64,000 nt of DNA from Anaeramoeba ignava. Its lineage: Eukaryota; Metamonada; Anaeramoebidae. Positions 42,346 to 54,783 of this stretch are shown one piece after another. The notes under the pieces are model-generated. The model ran no database searches. It had not been told where the DNA came from and worked only from the letters and a program-made list of their open reading frames with translations. Position 1 is the stretch's first letter; every line of letters begins with the position of its first letter. The position numbers and the translations under genes were made by a program. The stretch is taken from positions 33,859 to 97,858 of the forward strand of contig JAPDFW010000008.1 in assembly GCA_028826165.1 (NCBI GenBank), in the 5' to 3' direction.

Positions 42346-45133
42346 TCATTTTAATCCAATTCTAATCGGTAAAGCTCTTATTAAATTAAATCTAATGACT
42401 TGTAATTGGTCTTTTGAAATATATTGAGTATATTCATTTGCTTGATGAGAACTTGTAATTTCTTTTACTTTTGTAAGAAAAAACATAATTGAATCATGAT
42501 TAAATATTGAATTTTTTTGAAATTGTTCTTGTTCAATTTTCTTTTCTTCTTCTTCCATAATAACAATAGCATCCCAAATAAGAGTTAACCAAAACATTTT
42601 TGGAGCAATTTCCTTTTTCATAATCTCTAAAATTAAGCGACCAGCTTTATCCATTTGATTTTCCTTTAAATTTTTAAATTTTAAAATTTTTTGAATTTTT
42701 TAATTTAAATTTTTCAAATTTTTCAAATGGAATTTTAATTTACTTGAAAATATTCACAAAGTTCTTTATAATGTTTCAGAAATAATACTTTCTTTGAAGT
42801 TTGATTTTGTTTATCAGATTCTAATGATTCAATGACTAATTGAATTTGATATAAGGGAATTTCTTCAGAAACAATTTTCTTAAAAAATCTATTTATGCCA
42901 CTGTTTACTATTTCTATTTTTTCTGCTTCGAGAAGAGCATTAATTCCAGATGGGAATTTATGACTACTAAATGATTTCATTCCATAAATTTGGCATATTG
43001 TTTTATATTCCAAATCGAGTTGATTATTTTGGCAAATATTGAGCAATTTTTTATAAATAAATTCATCATCAATATTTTGTCTTTGAACAATTTCAGAAAG
43101 AAGCATTTTCCCCATTTTCTGACAAGAAATAAGATAATCCACTAGAATTGGCATTCTTGAAGGATTTGATAATAGAGTTTGACAAAATTCAAGAACAAAA
43201 AACTCTCTAATATCAGTTCCCAGTGTTGGAAGAACATCCTTTTGAATTGAATCAATATGGAATAATAAATCTGATAAATGAGCACTCAACCATGTATTTC
43301 CAATTTGGGAATATATTCTAAGAAGTGCTCTACTTGTATTCAAACTTAAAATATCGAGATAGATTTGATCCAAATCATTTATTCTTTCTTTCTTTTCTTT
43401 TTCTGTAAAGCATTCTTTTGCTTTTGATCCAAATGATTGAATTTCCAAATTTGGATAAATAAATAATAATTTTGAAGCAAATCTTTCAATCCATGAATCT
43501 GTTCTTTGATTAATTTCATTTTCATCTCCAAGCAATATTTTGTAAATTGCTGATAAATTTGGATTTTGTTTGATTTCTTCATTTGAGTTATAAATTTTAT
43601 CACATTTTTTCCTCCAATTTTGGAATTGTTTACGATATATTGTTAAATGAGTTTGATATTTTAATTCTGGAAATTCTTGTAAAATTTTTTGTGTGTTTTG
43701 GATTGTTTGATTTGGAGGAAATTTTGCGAGTAAATTAATTGCATTTTCGAATTTTCCGTGAATAATAGATCTGCAAATTTTATTCCATTTTATTGATTCT
43801 GTATCGATCTTTTTAAATTTTAATTTTTATAAATGAATTTTAATTTTAATTTTAAATTTATAAATGAATTTTGAATTTATTTTTATTTACTGATTCAATT
43901 TCAAGTTGATCTGTAAAATTTAATTGGAACCATCTAACAAAAGAAAAAGAAGGATATTTTGAATGAAGAAGAAAGAAATTTTCACAAAGATGAAAAACTC
44001 TTTCCATAATATCAACTAATTTTGCTTCAGATTCAATTTCATCTTTAAATGCTTTTGGATTAACACTATTAGCAAGATCTAAATTAAGTTGAAAATCTTC
44101 ATTTGATTCATCAAGTTGTTTGATTAAATTTTGTTTCAAATTTTGAAGAGCAATTCTATAACCTTGACTTGCTTCAAGAGTATCTGTATTTGATAATTGA
44201 TTTTGTTTCATTTGAAGTTTAACAAAAATTGAATGTGTTTGACTTAAAAACTATTTATAAGGGAAATGATTTTAATTTTAATTTTAATTTTAATTTTAAT
44301 TTATAAATGAATTTTAATTTTAATTTATAAATGTATTTTAATTTTAATTTATAAATGTATTTTAATTTATAAATGAATTTTAATTTTATAAATGTATTTA
44401 AATTTATAAATGTATTTTAATTTTAATTTTAATTTTAATTTTAATTTATAAATGAATTTTAATTTTAATTTATAAATGTATTTAAATTTATAAATGAATT
44501 TGAATTTTAATTTTAATTTTAATCTATAAATGAATTTTAATTTATAAATGTATTTTAATTTTAATTTATAAATGTATTTTAATTTTAATTTTAATTTATA
44601 AATGAATTTAAATTTATAAATGAATTTGAATTTTAATTTTAATTTATAAATGAATTTTAATTTATAAATGAATTTTAATTTTAATTTTAATTTTAATTTT
44701 AATTTATAAATGTATTTTAATTTAAATTTTAATTTTAATTTATAAATGAATTTTAAATTTATAAATGAATTTTAATTTATAAATGAATTTTAATTTATTT
44801 TAATTTTAATTTATAAATGAATTTTAATTTATAAATGAATTTTAATTTTAATTTATAAATGAATTTTAATTGAATTTTAATTGAATTTTGATTCACTTTT
44901 GATATTGATTCATTATTTGTTGTATCCCATGATAAAATATAAATATTATTTTCTTGTGAATTAATTTCTTTTCTTTGTTTTTTTGGACAATAAAAAGCAG
45001 AAGTTGATCCACCAAAAAGAAATAATTCATTTCCAATTCCCCAACAAAAATTAAGATTTTGAGAATGAATTTTTGGAATTATTTCTGTTGCAAATTGTTT
45101 CTGTTTTTTTTCTTGATTGTTTTCAATTTGCAT
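42346..45133 (-). CDS. NUP85: Nuclear pore Y-complex component Nup85
   Basis: Four exons, all phase 0: 45133-44897, 44250-43891, 43808-42744, 42663-42346; about 659 residues (human 656). Nup85 is an alpha-solenoid (ACE1) scaffold protein of the Nup107-160 Y-complex. Matching blocks: N-terminal blade-like segment FCWGIGNELFLFGG; SQTHSIFVKLQ (human NESHGIFLGLQ); DSWIERFASKLLFIYPN; WLSAHLSDLLFHIDSI, then GTDIREFFVLEFCQTLLSNP (human WFVAHLTDLL and [20 protein letters not shown]); KTICQIYGMKS; and a last exon KAGRLILEIMKKEIAPKMFW (human LLLSLMTSRIAPRSFW). Length, order and spacing all agree. It converges with the ankyrin-BTB gene across 144 bp. Confidence 0.92.
44251..44896 (-). repeat. (AATTTATAAATGAATTTT)n intron 1 of Nup85
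   Basis: A 646-bp intron made of AATTTTAATTTATAAATG(A/T)ATTTT units. GTGAAT donor and AAATAG acceptor in gene sense. It lies between the N-terminal blade and the solenoid. Confidence 0.85.
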
Positions 45134-45356
45134 TAAATATTAAAATATTTTTGTTTTGAATGAAAAAAAATGAAAAATTAAAAATTAAAAAAAAATAATT
45201 TTTTTCTTTTTTTTTTGAAATTTTGGTTTGTTTATTTTCTTTCATTTATTAGATTAATATTTGAATAGTATATTATCATTAATTTTGTTTATATATATTT
45301 CTGCATTTGATTCTATGTCTTATTTTTGTTATTTCTATTTATTTTCAAAGAAAAAA

Positions 45357-46829
45357 TCATTTCAAAAACGGAATAAATGAAACTTCTCCAATAAAAGAAC
45401 GTAAAACTTCTGGGACTACAATTCCTTTTTCAGTCGCATAATTCTCAATGATACAACAAACACAGTTCTGTATTGCGACCAAAGTACCATTTAGCATATG
45501 CACATATTGTTTTTTTTTACGTTTTGATTTTCCAAATTTAATTGAAAGTTTTCTGGAATAAAAATCTTTATAATTTGAACAATATCCAAGTTTTTTATAT
45601 TGACCAAATGATGGGAACCAACATTCTAAATCATATCTCTTGCTTGATGCTTGATCTAACTGTCCTGAACAAACTAATACTACTTGATATGGAATTTTCA
45701 AAAGTTGATAAAATTCTTCTAAATTTGAAATTATTTCTTGTTGAAATTTTTCTGACAAATTTGAATAAGGAGAAACAATTAAGAATTGTTCAATTTGTTC
45801 AAATTGTTCTACTTGCAAAATTTCTTTTTCTTTTTTTGGAAAACAAGTTGAAAATCCTGCATATCTTTTTTAAGAAATAAAATTTGGATTTTTTTTTTGG
45901 ATTTTTTTTGATTGAATAAAATAAAGAAAATGGAAATGATTTTAATATTTTTTAGATAAGAAATACTTTAAGGGTAAATTTTCTGGAATAAGTTTTTCTT
46001 TTTGATGATAAACAATTAATGGTTGTTCTGGTGAATTAATTAGAAATTTTTCTTGTAAATCATCTTGAAAATTTCCTGAAATCTTTCAAAATAATTTTAA
46101 TTTGATTTTGATTTTAATTTTAATTTTAATTTTAATTTTGATTTTGATTTGAAATACATGATATAATGAATTTTCATAATCTTCATTTCCTGATATTTTT
46201 TCTATTAATTTTTTTTTGATAAAACAAGGTGTTTGAATTAAAGAATATCCTTTTTTCATTAAAAATTGTAATGAAAAATTTATTAAGGCTTGACTTAATA
46301 AAAAAGGAAATCCTTTTAAAAAATATCCACTTTTTCCAGAAATAATATTTGCTTTTTCTTGATTAAATCCATTATCAATTTGTAATAAAAGTTGAGAAAA
46401 ATTTTTTTGATTTTCTTGAATTTTTGGAATTTCTCCCCAAATCTTAATAATTTTATTAGAATCGGAATATTTTCCAAAAGGAACATCTTCATCCACAATA
46501 TTTCCAACTTTTCTTAATAAATTATCTAATTTTTCTTTTAATTCTTTCGCTTTTTTTTCTGCTTCAATTTTTTTTGGAATCAATAAATTAATTTCTTGAA
46601 TTTGATCTTGAAAATCTTCTTTATTCTTTTTTTTAGATGAAATTAATAAACTAAGATATTTTTGAGTTGAAATAAGTTGTTCCATTTCAAATTGAGATTT
46701 TCTCCAATTTTCATCTGCTTCAATTATTAAATCAATAATTGTTTCATTTTCAAACCTTTTTTTAATTGAATTTTTGATAATTGAAAGATTTCTTCGATTT
46801 TCTTTTCTAAATAAATTAATATCAATCAT
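45357..46829 (-). CDS. Seryl-tRNA synthetase-like protein with degraded catalytic motifs
   Basis: Three exons, 46829-46158, 46082-45967, 45864-45357 (phases 0 and 2), about 431 residues. The start MIDINLFRKENRRN matches the cytosolic SerRS start, followed by the long antiparallel coiled-coil arm and the class II core: GKSGYFLKGFPFLLSQALINF, EQPLIVYHQKEKLIPENLPL, KYAGFSTCF, and the C-terminal HMLNGTL, IENYATEKGIVVPEVLRSF. Motif 2, normally FRxE followed by a long loop and RGIFR, reads FPKKEKEILQ with the Arg replaced by Pro (45837-45839) and the loop shortened. In motif 3 the ATP-binding Arg is Asn (45465-45467). The serine-binding TxE reads SPE. Probably a non-canonical paralogue without aminoacylation activity; a normal SerRS is expected elsewhere. 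Confidence 0.82.
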
Positions 46830-47020
46830 TAAAAATAAATTTAAATTTAAATAAAAGAAAAAAATGATTTTGAAAAAAAGAAGAAAATTTGATTTATTTT
46901 TGTTAAACAATTTTGTTTTTTTTTTTGTAAAAAAGAATGTTAAAAATGAATTTCATTCCAAAAAAAAAATTTGGATTTAAAAAAAAAAAACAAAAAAAAG
47001 TTGAATTTTTTAATAATTGA

Positions 47021-50000
47021 TTAATTTGTTTGTATTGGAGATTTTTCATCTGAATGATCAGAATCAGTTTGGTCAACTGAGGTATAAGTTAAATCAAAGA
47101 TTAAAACTGGTGTTTTCTTTGGTTCAACATAACGAATTTCATAAGAATCAAAATCAGAAATCATTTCTGATAATTGATCAGTTTTTTCAATAAAAGAAGA
47201 AATCCATAAAATCATTGATTTAGAAGTTGGTCCAAAATCATGAGAATAATTTCGAAATAAAATTGGAAGAACAATCTAAAATTAATTTAAATATTTTTAT
47301 ATATTAAATATTTTTATAAATTAAATTAAATATTTATATAAATTAAATATTTTTATAAATTAAATATTTATATAAATTAAATTATATTAAATATTTTTAT
47401 AAATATTTTTATAAATTAAATTAAATATTTTTATAAATATTAACCTTTTTTGTTTTTGTACTAAAAATCATTTTTGTTTGAAGAAAATTTGTTGTCATAG
47501 AATTTAATTCATCATCAAAAGTATCAGAATAAAAAACTCTTAAAATTGGGGTTTGAGAATGAAGAGCTAATAAAGCAAAATGAATACGAGGATCAAAATG
47601 AGTGAGAGAAAAATACTTTTTATTATCATTTTTCTTAAGTTGAGGAAAAGAATTTTTATCATTTCTAAGAATTGCATGTTTTATTTCTTGAAGAGTTAGA
47701 AAATTTCCAGCGATATTATATCCATATTCATCAAATATATGTTCATCAAGAATATTTGTATCTGGAGAAAGTCGAAGAACAGCAATATGAAAAATGAGAA
47801 TATTATAAAGATTGATAAAAAATGGGATTTTTTGTTCAGGCAAAAGACTTTTTAATTTAATCTAATTTTTAATTGAATTTATAAATGAATTTTAATTTTT
47901 ATCCGATTTTAATTTTAATTTTAATTTTAATTTTTATCTAATTTTAATTTTATAAATGAATTTTAATTTTGATTTTAATTTTAATTTTAATTTTAATTTT
48001 AATTTTTATCCGATTTTAATTTTTAATTGAATTTTTAAATGAATTTTATTTTTAAATTTTATTTATAAATGAATTTTACTTTTTGTAGTTCTGTTGTTGC
48101 TAAAATAAATCTAAGAAAAAGTATTGATTTTGATAATGAAAATAAATCTATTTGTTCAGTACTCACAGAATATCTTGAATGACACATATCAATAATAAAT
48201 TCAGTAAGTGATTCAACAACCTTTTGAGGATGTCTTGGTTTTCCTGAAAATTCAATAGCTAAATTTAATATATTTTGATTTTGTTGTTCAAAAGAAAGAT
48301 GAGCAATCTAAATTGGTTTTTAAAATTTGAATTAATTTCATGTTAAAAGAAAAATATTAAGAATAAAAAAAAATTTTCACTTTTGAATGTAAATGAGATT
48401 TTGTTGGATTTTGAATATCTTCATAAAACATTGATTGTTTGAAATCTGGAAGAACCTTTTCATTCAAAAAAGTACGAATTTGTTCTTTTTCCTTAATTTT
48501 TAGAATGAAAAAAAAATTATGAAAAATTATTATTGGAAAAAAAAAAAGGGATTGAAAATATTTACAGGTTCAAATAATTTTTCATCAAGAGTATCTTTTT
48601 TAATAATTTGATGAATTTCTTTTCTTCTTTTTAAAGGTAAATTAATTTCAAATAAGGAATCAGTTTTAATATGTTTGTGATAAATTTGTTCTGCAGTTTT
48701 TTTGCGAATCTATTATTTAAAATAAATAAATAATAATAAATAAATACAAAATAAATAAAAATAATTTTACTTGTGGATCTTGAATTTCTTGATAAAGACA
48801 AATTTCTTTATAAAAAATAAATGGTTCATATTTTAATTGTCGACAAAGAAAATCAATAAAAAGAAGAGATCTAAATTTGCTTTTGGCTATATCATCAACA
48901 GAATCCCATAACTAGAAAAAAAAATCATTTTTCTTTTCAATTGAAATTGAAAATTGGGAATAAAAAAAATTATTTACATTTTGATGAGCTTGAAAATCAC
49001 TAATTATTTTTTGAGTTAAATCAATGAATTAGAAAATTAATGAATTAAAAAATTAATAAATTACTCTATTGATTGATTTGTTGAAATTGAGAGATTGTCT
49101 TCATCAGACCAAGCTGTTGTTTCTTCGATATCATGAGTCTAAATAAAATTTTTTAATTTGAATTTATTTTAATTTTGAATTGAATTTTTTATTTGAATTT
49201 ATTTTAATTTTGAATTGAATTTTTTAATTGAATTTTTAAATTACTCGAGAATCGATGGAAAATGATCTTTCTTTTGGAATATGATGCAATTTTAACTCTT
49301 CATGTTCTTGTCTTAATTTTTGGAAAGATTCTTTTTCTAATTCAATTTTTTGTTTCAATTCTTTCATTTTTTCAATTTTCCTTTGATTTTCCAAACTTTT
49401 TTGAAGAAATGAAAGTTTTAAAGATAATTTCTGATTCAAAATATCAAGATTTTGTTCATCAATTTGAGATTTATCTTGAGAATAAAATTGAACAAGATTT
49501 TCTTCATTTTCTAATTGATTTTTCATGTCTTGATTTTGTTGTTTTTGCTTTTGAATTCTTTCCTTCATTTTTTGAATAGAATTAGTCTTTTGATCAAATA
49601 AAGCATTTGCTTTTAGTTTTTCAATTTCGAAACGAAGTTCTTCTTTTTCTTCTTTAAGATTAGATAGCAAAGTATTAAATTCTTTTGTGTTTGATTGAAG
49701 TTTTTCAAAATCAATTAATTGATATGTTTTTTCCAAATCACGAGATAATTTTTCCATATCGATATTTGCACTTCTGAGTCTTTCTTTAACGCTATTTAAC
49801 GTGGAAATGATAGATCCACTTCGATCTTTTTGAATAAGATTTTTTTTTTTAAATTTAAGTTGTTTAATTTGCTTTTTAAGTGATTCAATTAATTGTGGAT
49901 TTGATTCAGTTTCTTTTTGATGTATTTCTATTTCTTCTTTTAATGAATTTGCATCAAGTTTTGGTTGAGAAAGTGGATAATATATGCATTGAATGGCTTC

Positions 50001-52362
50001 ATTTTCTCCAATTTTGATTATTGTTGACATAACATGACTCCACATTTTCCTTTTTTTTGAATCAAGCCATAAAAAATCTGTTTCAAAAAAGCTGTTCTTT
50101 CTATTTAATTTTTAATATTTAATTTATAAATATTTAATTTATAAATATTTAATTTTGAATTTAATATTGAATTTAATTTTGAATTTTGAATTTAATTTTG
50201 AATTTAATTTTGAATTGAATATTGAATTTAATTTTGAATTTAATTTTGAATTTAATTTTGAATTTTGAATTTAATTTTGAATTTAATTTTGAATTTAATT
50301 TTGAATTTAATTTTGAATTTAATTTTGAATTTAATTTTGAATTTAATTTTGAATTTAATATTGAATTTAATATTGAATTTAATTTTGAATTTAATTTTGA
50401 ATTTAATATTTAATTTAATATTGAATTTAATTTTGAATTTAATTTTGAATTTAATATTGAATTTAATTTTAAATATTTAATTTTGAATTTAATATTTAAT
50501 TTAATTTTTAATTTTGAATTTAATTTTTAATTTAATTTTGAATTTAATTTTGAATTTAATTTTGAATTTAATTTTGAATTTAATTTTGAATTTAATTTTG
50601 AATTTAATTTTAATTTAATTTTGAATTTAATTTTTAATTTAATTTTGAATTTAATTTTGAATTTAATATTGAATTTAATTTTTAATTGAATTTTGAATTT
50701 AATTTTTAATTTAATTTTGAATTTAATTTTGAATTTAATTTTGAATTTAATATTGAATTTAATTTTGAATTTAATTTTGAATTTAATTTTTAATTTAATT
50801 TTTAATTTAATTTTGAATTTTGAATTTAATATTGAATTTAATTTTGAATTTAATTTTGAATTTAATATTGAATTTAATTTTGAATTTAATATTGAATTTA
50901 ATTTTTAATTTAATATTGAATTTAATTTTGATTTAATTTTGAATTTAATTTTGAATTTAATTTTGAATTTAATTTTTAATTTAATATTGAAATTGAAATT
51001 TTGAATTTAATTTTTAATTTAATTTTTGAATTTAATTTTGAATTTAATATTGAATTTAATTTTGAATTTAATTTTGAATTTAATTTTAAATTTAATTTTG
51101 AATTTAATATTGAATTTAATTTTTAATTTAATTTTGAATTTAATTTTAATTTAATTTTGAATTTAATTTTGAATTTAATTTTTAATTTAATATTGAATTT
51201 AATTTTCTATTTAATTTTTAATTTAATTTTGAATTTAATATTGAATTTAATTTTAAATTTAATTTTGAATTTAATTTTGAATTTAATTTTGAATTTAATA
51301 TTGAATTTAATTTTGAATTTAATTTTGAATTTAATTTTGAATTGAATATTGAATTTAATTTTGAATTTAATTTTGAATTTAATTTTGAATTTAATTTTGA
51401 ATTTAATATTGAATTTAATATTGAATTTTGAATTTAATTTTGAATTTAATTTTGAATTTAATTTTGAATTTAATATTTAATTTAATATTGAATTTAATAT
51501 TAAATTTAATTTAATTTTGAATTTAATTTTGAATTTAATTTTGAATTTAATTTTGAATTTAATTTTGAATTTAATTTTGAATTTAATTTTGAATTTAATT
51601 TTGAATTTAATATTTAATTTTTAATTTAATTTTGAATTTAATTTTGAATTTAATTTTGAATTTAATATTGAATTTAATTTTGAATTTAATTTTAAATTTA
51701 ATTTTGAATTTAATATTGAATTTAATTTTGAATTTAATTTTGAATTTAATTTTGAATTTAATATTGAATTTAATTTTTAATTTAATTTTGAATTTAATTT
51801 TGAATTTAATTTTGAATTTAATTTTGAATTTAATTTTGAATTTAATTTAATTTTGAATTTAATTTTTAATTTAATTTTGAATTTAATTTTGAATTTAATT
51901 TTTAATTTAATTTTGAATTTAATTTTGAATTTAATTTTGAATTTAATTTTTAATTTAATATTGAATTTTTAATTTAATTTTGAATTTAATTTTGAATTTA
52001 ATTTTGAATTGAATTTTGAATTTAATTTTGAATTTAATTTTTAATTTAATATTGAATTGAAAAAAAAAATTTTTTTTACGTTAAAATGAAAAAAAAATAT
52101 GTTGAAATAATTACCGAATATTATCAATTGCAAAATCCATTATTTTAGCTGATTCAATTTCAATCTTTTCTTGAATTTCTGGAACAAACTTTTCAACAGA
52201 ACTATTTATAAAATGTTTACCAAAAAAATGTTCTGCTTTTTTATTAGCAGCAATAACTTTCTTTTGAAAATCCATTGTGAAAATTGGTTGTTTTTGTTTA
52301 GAAATCAATTGTTGATATTTTTTTAAATGTTTTTGTTGAAAAACAGAAGGAGAAGCACCCAT
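47021..52362 (-). CDS. PAS-like / coiled-coil / RGS / DUF547 multidomain protein
   Basis: Ten exons with consistent phases: 52362-52115, 50100-49245, 49138-49065, 48999-48978, 48911-48771, 48709-48566, 48491-48381, 48307-48080, 47861-47445, 47275-47021; about 831 residues. N-terminus: PAS-like segment (QPIFTMDFQKKVIAANKKAE, FFGKHF, then WSHVMSTIIKIGENEAIQC). Then about 200 residues of coiled coil. Next an RGS-type helical domain (FRSLLFIDFLCRQLKYEPF, YHKHIKTDSLFEINLP, LNEKVLPDFKQSMFYEDI), as in GTPase activators for G-alpha. C-terminus: DUF547 (PFFINLYNILIFHIAVLRL, GNFLTLQEIKHAILR, DPRIHFALLALHSQTP, LPILFRNYSHDFGP). Likely a cytoplasmic signalling protein coupling a sensor-like domain to heterotrimeric G-protein control. 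The 22-nt exon 48999-48978 is the least certain piece. Confidence 0.78.
50101..52114 (-). repeat. (AATTTTGAATTT)n 2-kb intron 1 of the RGS/DUF547 gene
   Basis: About 2.0 kb of AATTTTGAATTTA/AATATTGAATTTA units. In gene sense it starts GTAATT after a split Arg codon and ends AAATAG. It interrupts the PAS-like domain; the joined protein reads DNIRKNSFFETDFLW. Short LILN/EFNF open frames within are repeat translations, not genes. Confidence 0.88.
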
Positions 52363-52638
52363 TTTAATTTAATTAAAAAAATTGAAAAATGAAAAATGAA
52401 AAATGAAAAATGAAAAATGAAAGGTGAAAAAATTAAATTAAAAAAAAAATTTGAGAAAAAGAAATTGAAACAAAAAACATTTTTTAATTTTATTTTTAAA
52501 AAAGAATTTTGTTTTGATTTATTTTTCTTTGTTGTTCTTACTTTTAAAAAAAAATAAAAAAGAAAAAGAAAAAGAAAAATTTTTTTCATTTTTTTTTATT
52601 TTTTAAATAATATTTTCAATTTATTTTTATTTAAGAAA
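52363..52638. promoter_or_regulatory. Divergent promoter region between RGS/DUF547 and DUF4139-like genes
   Basis: A 276-bp spacer between ATGs at 52362 (minus) and 52639 (plus). Next to the minus start are five GAAAAAT units (TTTTTCATTTTTC in gene sense). Next to the plus start is TTTTTTTCATTTTTTTTTATT. The rest is A/T-rich without open frames of note. Confidence 0.45.
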
Positions 52639-54682
52639 ATGCAAGAAACAATAAAAAGAAAAGAAGGAGAATTTGAAATTCATACTGAAAAAGTAAATTT
52701 TGCTTTTAAATTTTAATTTTGCTTTTTTTTTTATTTATTAAATTTTTGCTTTTTTTTAGGTTCTTGTTTTCAAAAATGGAGATTGTCTTTTTGTTAAAAG
52801 ATGCAAAGGATATGAAAAAAGAAAGGAATATTGGACAGAAGAAATTCCAAATAACGCAATTCTTGGATCATTTTGGGTAACTCCAATAAAAGGAAAGTTA
52901 GTAAGTTTTGATGTTGGAATAAGAACAGTAACAGAAAAATCAGTAGAAAAAGTATCTTGTGAATCGTATTTGGAACTCTTATTGGAAAACAAAGGAAAGT
53001 CTTGCACTGTCTATTTGGCTGATGGAAATTTCAAGGGAGTTATCAGAGATGTTTTGATTGAAAAATCGGGAATTGAAAAAAAACCGGAAGAAGAAAATCA
53101 AGTTATTACTCATAAATCAAGTGCTCAATTATTTGTTTTGGAAACTGATGAAGGTGATTTGGTGCTGAAAATCAGTGATATCAAGAGATTGATTCTTCCG
53201 AGACAAAGTGAGATTCAAACCAGAGTTGTTGAAACAAAAACAACAAAAAGATTAGTATTTCATTTTGAAGAAGATCAAGAAAAAGAAAATCAAAAAGAAA
53301 ATCAAAAAGAAAATCAAAAAGAAAACGATAATAATGATAATAATGATAAGGATCTTGAATTAAGTATTGAGGATAATGAAAAAAGTGAAAAGGATTTTGC
53401 TCCTCGTGAACTTGTTCTGATGTATTTCTCAGTTGGATTAGTTCGTTGGATTCCTACTTATCGATTAAGACTTCCTGAAGAAAAAAAAGAAGAAGAAAAA
53501 AAAGAAGAGGAAAAAAAAGATCAAGAAAAAAAAGATCAAGAAAAAAAAACCAAAAGAGGAAAAAAAGAAATCGAAAAAGAAATTTTGCCGCCAAAAGATA
53601 AAAAATGCTTACTGGATTGCCAAGCAGAAATTATTAACGTTGGTGAAGATATTGTGGATTCTTATATGGATCTTGTTGTTGGAGTTCCTTCTTTTAAATT
53701 TACTGACATGATCTCCCCTTTTGCACTTCAACAGAAAATTCAGAATCTTTTGAAAGAAAAAGTACCTGAATTAATGGGAGTTTCCAAAAGTCAAAATGTC
53801 ACTTTGAGATCTGATCGTTATGGACATTTTTTAATGTCACAAGAACCAACTCCAATGAACCATCATTCAGCGTTAATGACCCAACAATTACCATCACAGG
53901 ATTTTATGCAACAACAATTTGAACCAGATCAATTCCAAAATAAAATGGCAAATCCAATAGAAAATCAAATTGAAAATGAAAATGAAAATGAAAATCAAAT
54001 TGAAAATCAAGAAGATGAAAAACAAGAAAAAAAAAGTGATTTATTTGTTTATCATCTTCCTAAAATCACACTTCTTAAAGATTCTCGAGCAGGTGTCATG
54101 TTAAAAGAAGGATTGAAAGTTGGATTTCGAGACACTTATATTTTGGAACGAAAAATTTTGAGTGGATATAGCGGACCAAGAAAAGAAGGAAACAAAATTG
54201 AACATAAAATTGAAGTGAAAAACACAACAAAAATCCCATTTTCAACTGGAGCAATTATGGTTTTTTCAGGAAATGATCCTGTGTCTCAAGATTTAGTTAC
54301 TTATACTCCTCCAAATCAAAGAGTAAGAATTCCTTTAACAACTGCAGTTGATGTTCAAGCTTCACCAACAGAAATTGTTGAGATTAAAAGAAAAAATGTC
54401 AAAAAAAACAAACAAAATTATTTCCATATTTCTAATAAGGCAGAATTTTCAGTTACAAATTTTAAACAATCAGAAATTTATTTGGTAATTACTGTTTATG
54501 TTGGTGGAAAAGTTACAAAAGCAGAAGGTGGAAAAATTACTATTTCTGCTTATCGTTCAGAAGATTTTTATCAAAGTTATTGTTCTATAAATAATAGTTC
54601 TAAAATTATTTGGAAAAAACAATTACCAGCAAGAAACAAATGGAGTGGAACTTTCTTTTATGAATTTTTCCTTGCTCAATAA
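52639..54682 (+). CDS. DUF4139-like protein
   Basis: Exon 1 52639-52692 (MQETIKRKEGEFEIHTEK), a 67-bp intron (GTAAAT...TTTTTTAG) and exon 2 52760-54682 give 658 residues. The N-terminal part (VLVFKNGDCLFVKRCKGYE, GSFWVTPIKGKLVSFDVGIR, ELLLENKGKSCTVYL, LKISDIKRLILP) and the central LVLMYFSVGLVRWIPTYRLR, DCQAEIINVGEDIVDSYMDL, VVGVPSFKF resemble the DUF4139 family, in which a beta-rich domain with an xxW.P.YR motif is followed by an Ig-like part. KE/EN-rich insertions separate the blocks. The C-terminal beta region (HKIEVKNTTKIPFSTGAIMV, GKITISAYRSEDF) fits too. No signal peptide or membrane segment; molecular function unknown. The family call is from motif memory only. Confidence 0.62.
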
Positions 54683-54783
54683 AAATAAAAATAATTTTTT
54701 AAAAAAATTAGTAATCAGAAAAAAATTTTTTTATTTTTTTTTTCATTTTTTCATTTTTTTCCTTTTATTTTATTTTTATATAA

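Noticed and set aside
50222-51850. Several LILNLILN / EFNFEFNF open frames
   Set aside because: Translations of the AATTTTGAATTT intron repeat of the RGS/DUF547 gene; composition identical in all frames, no independent coding signal.
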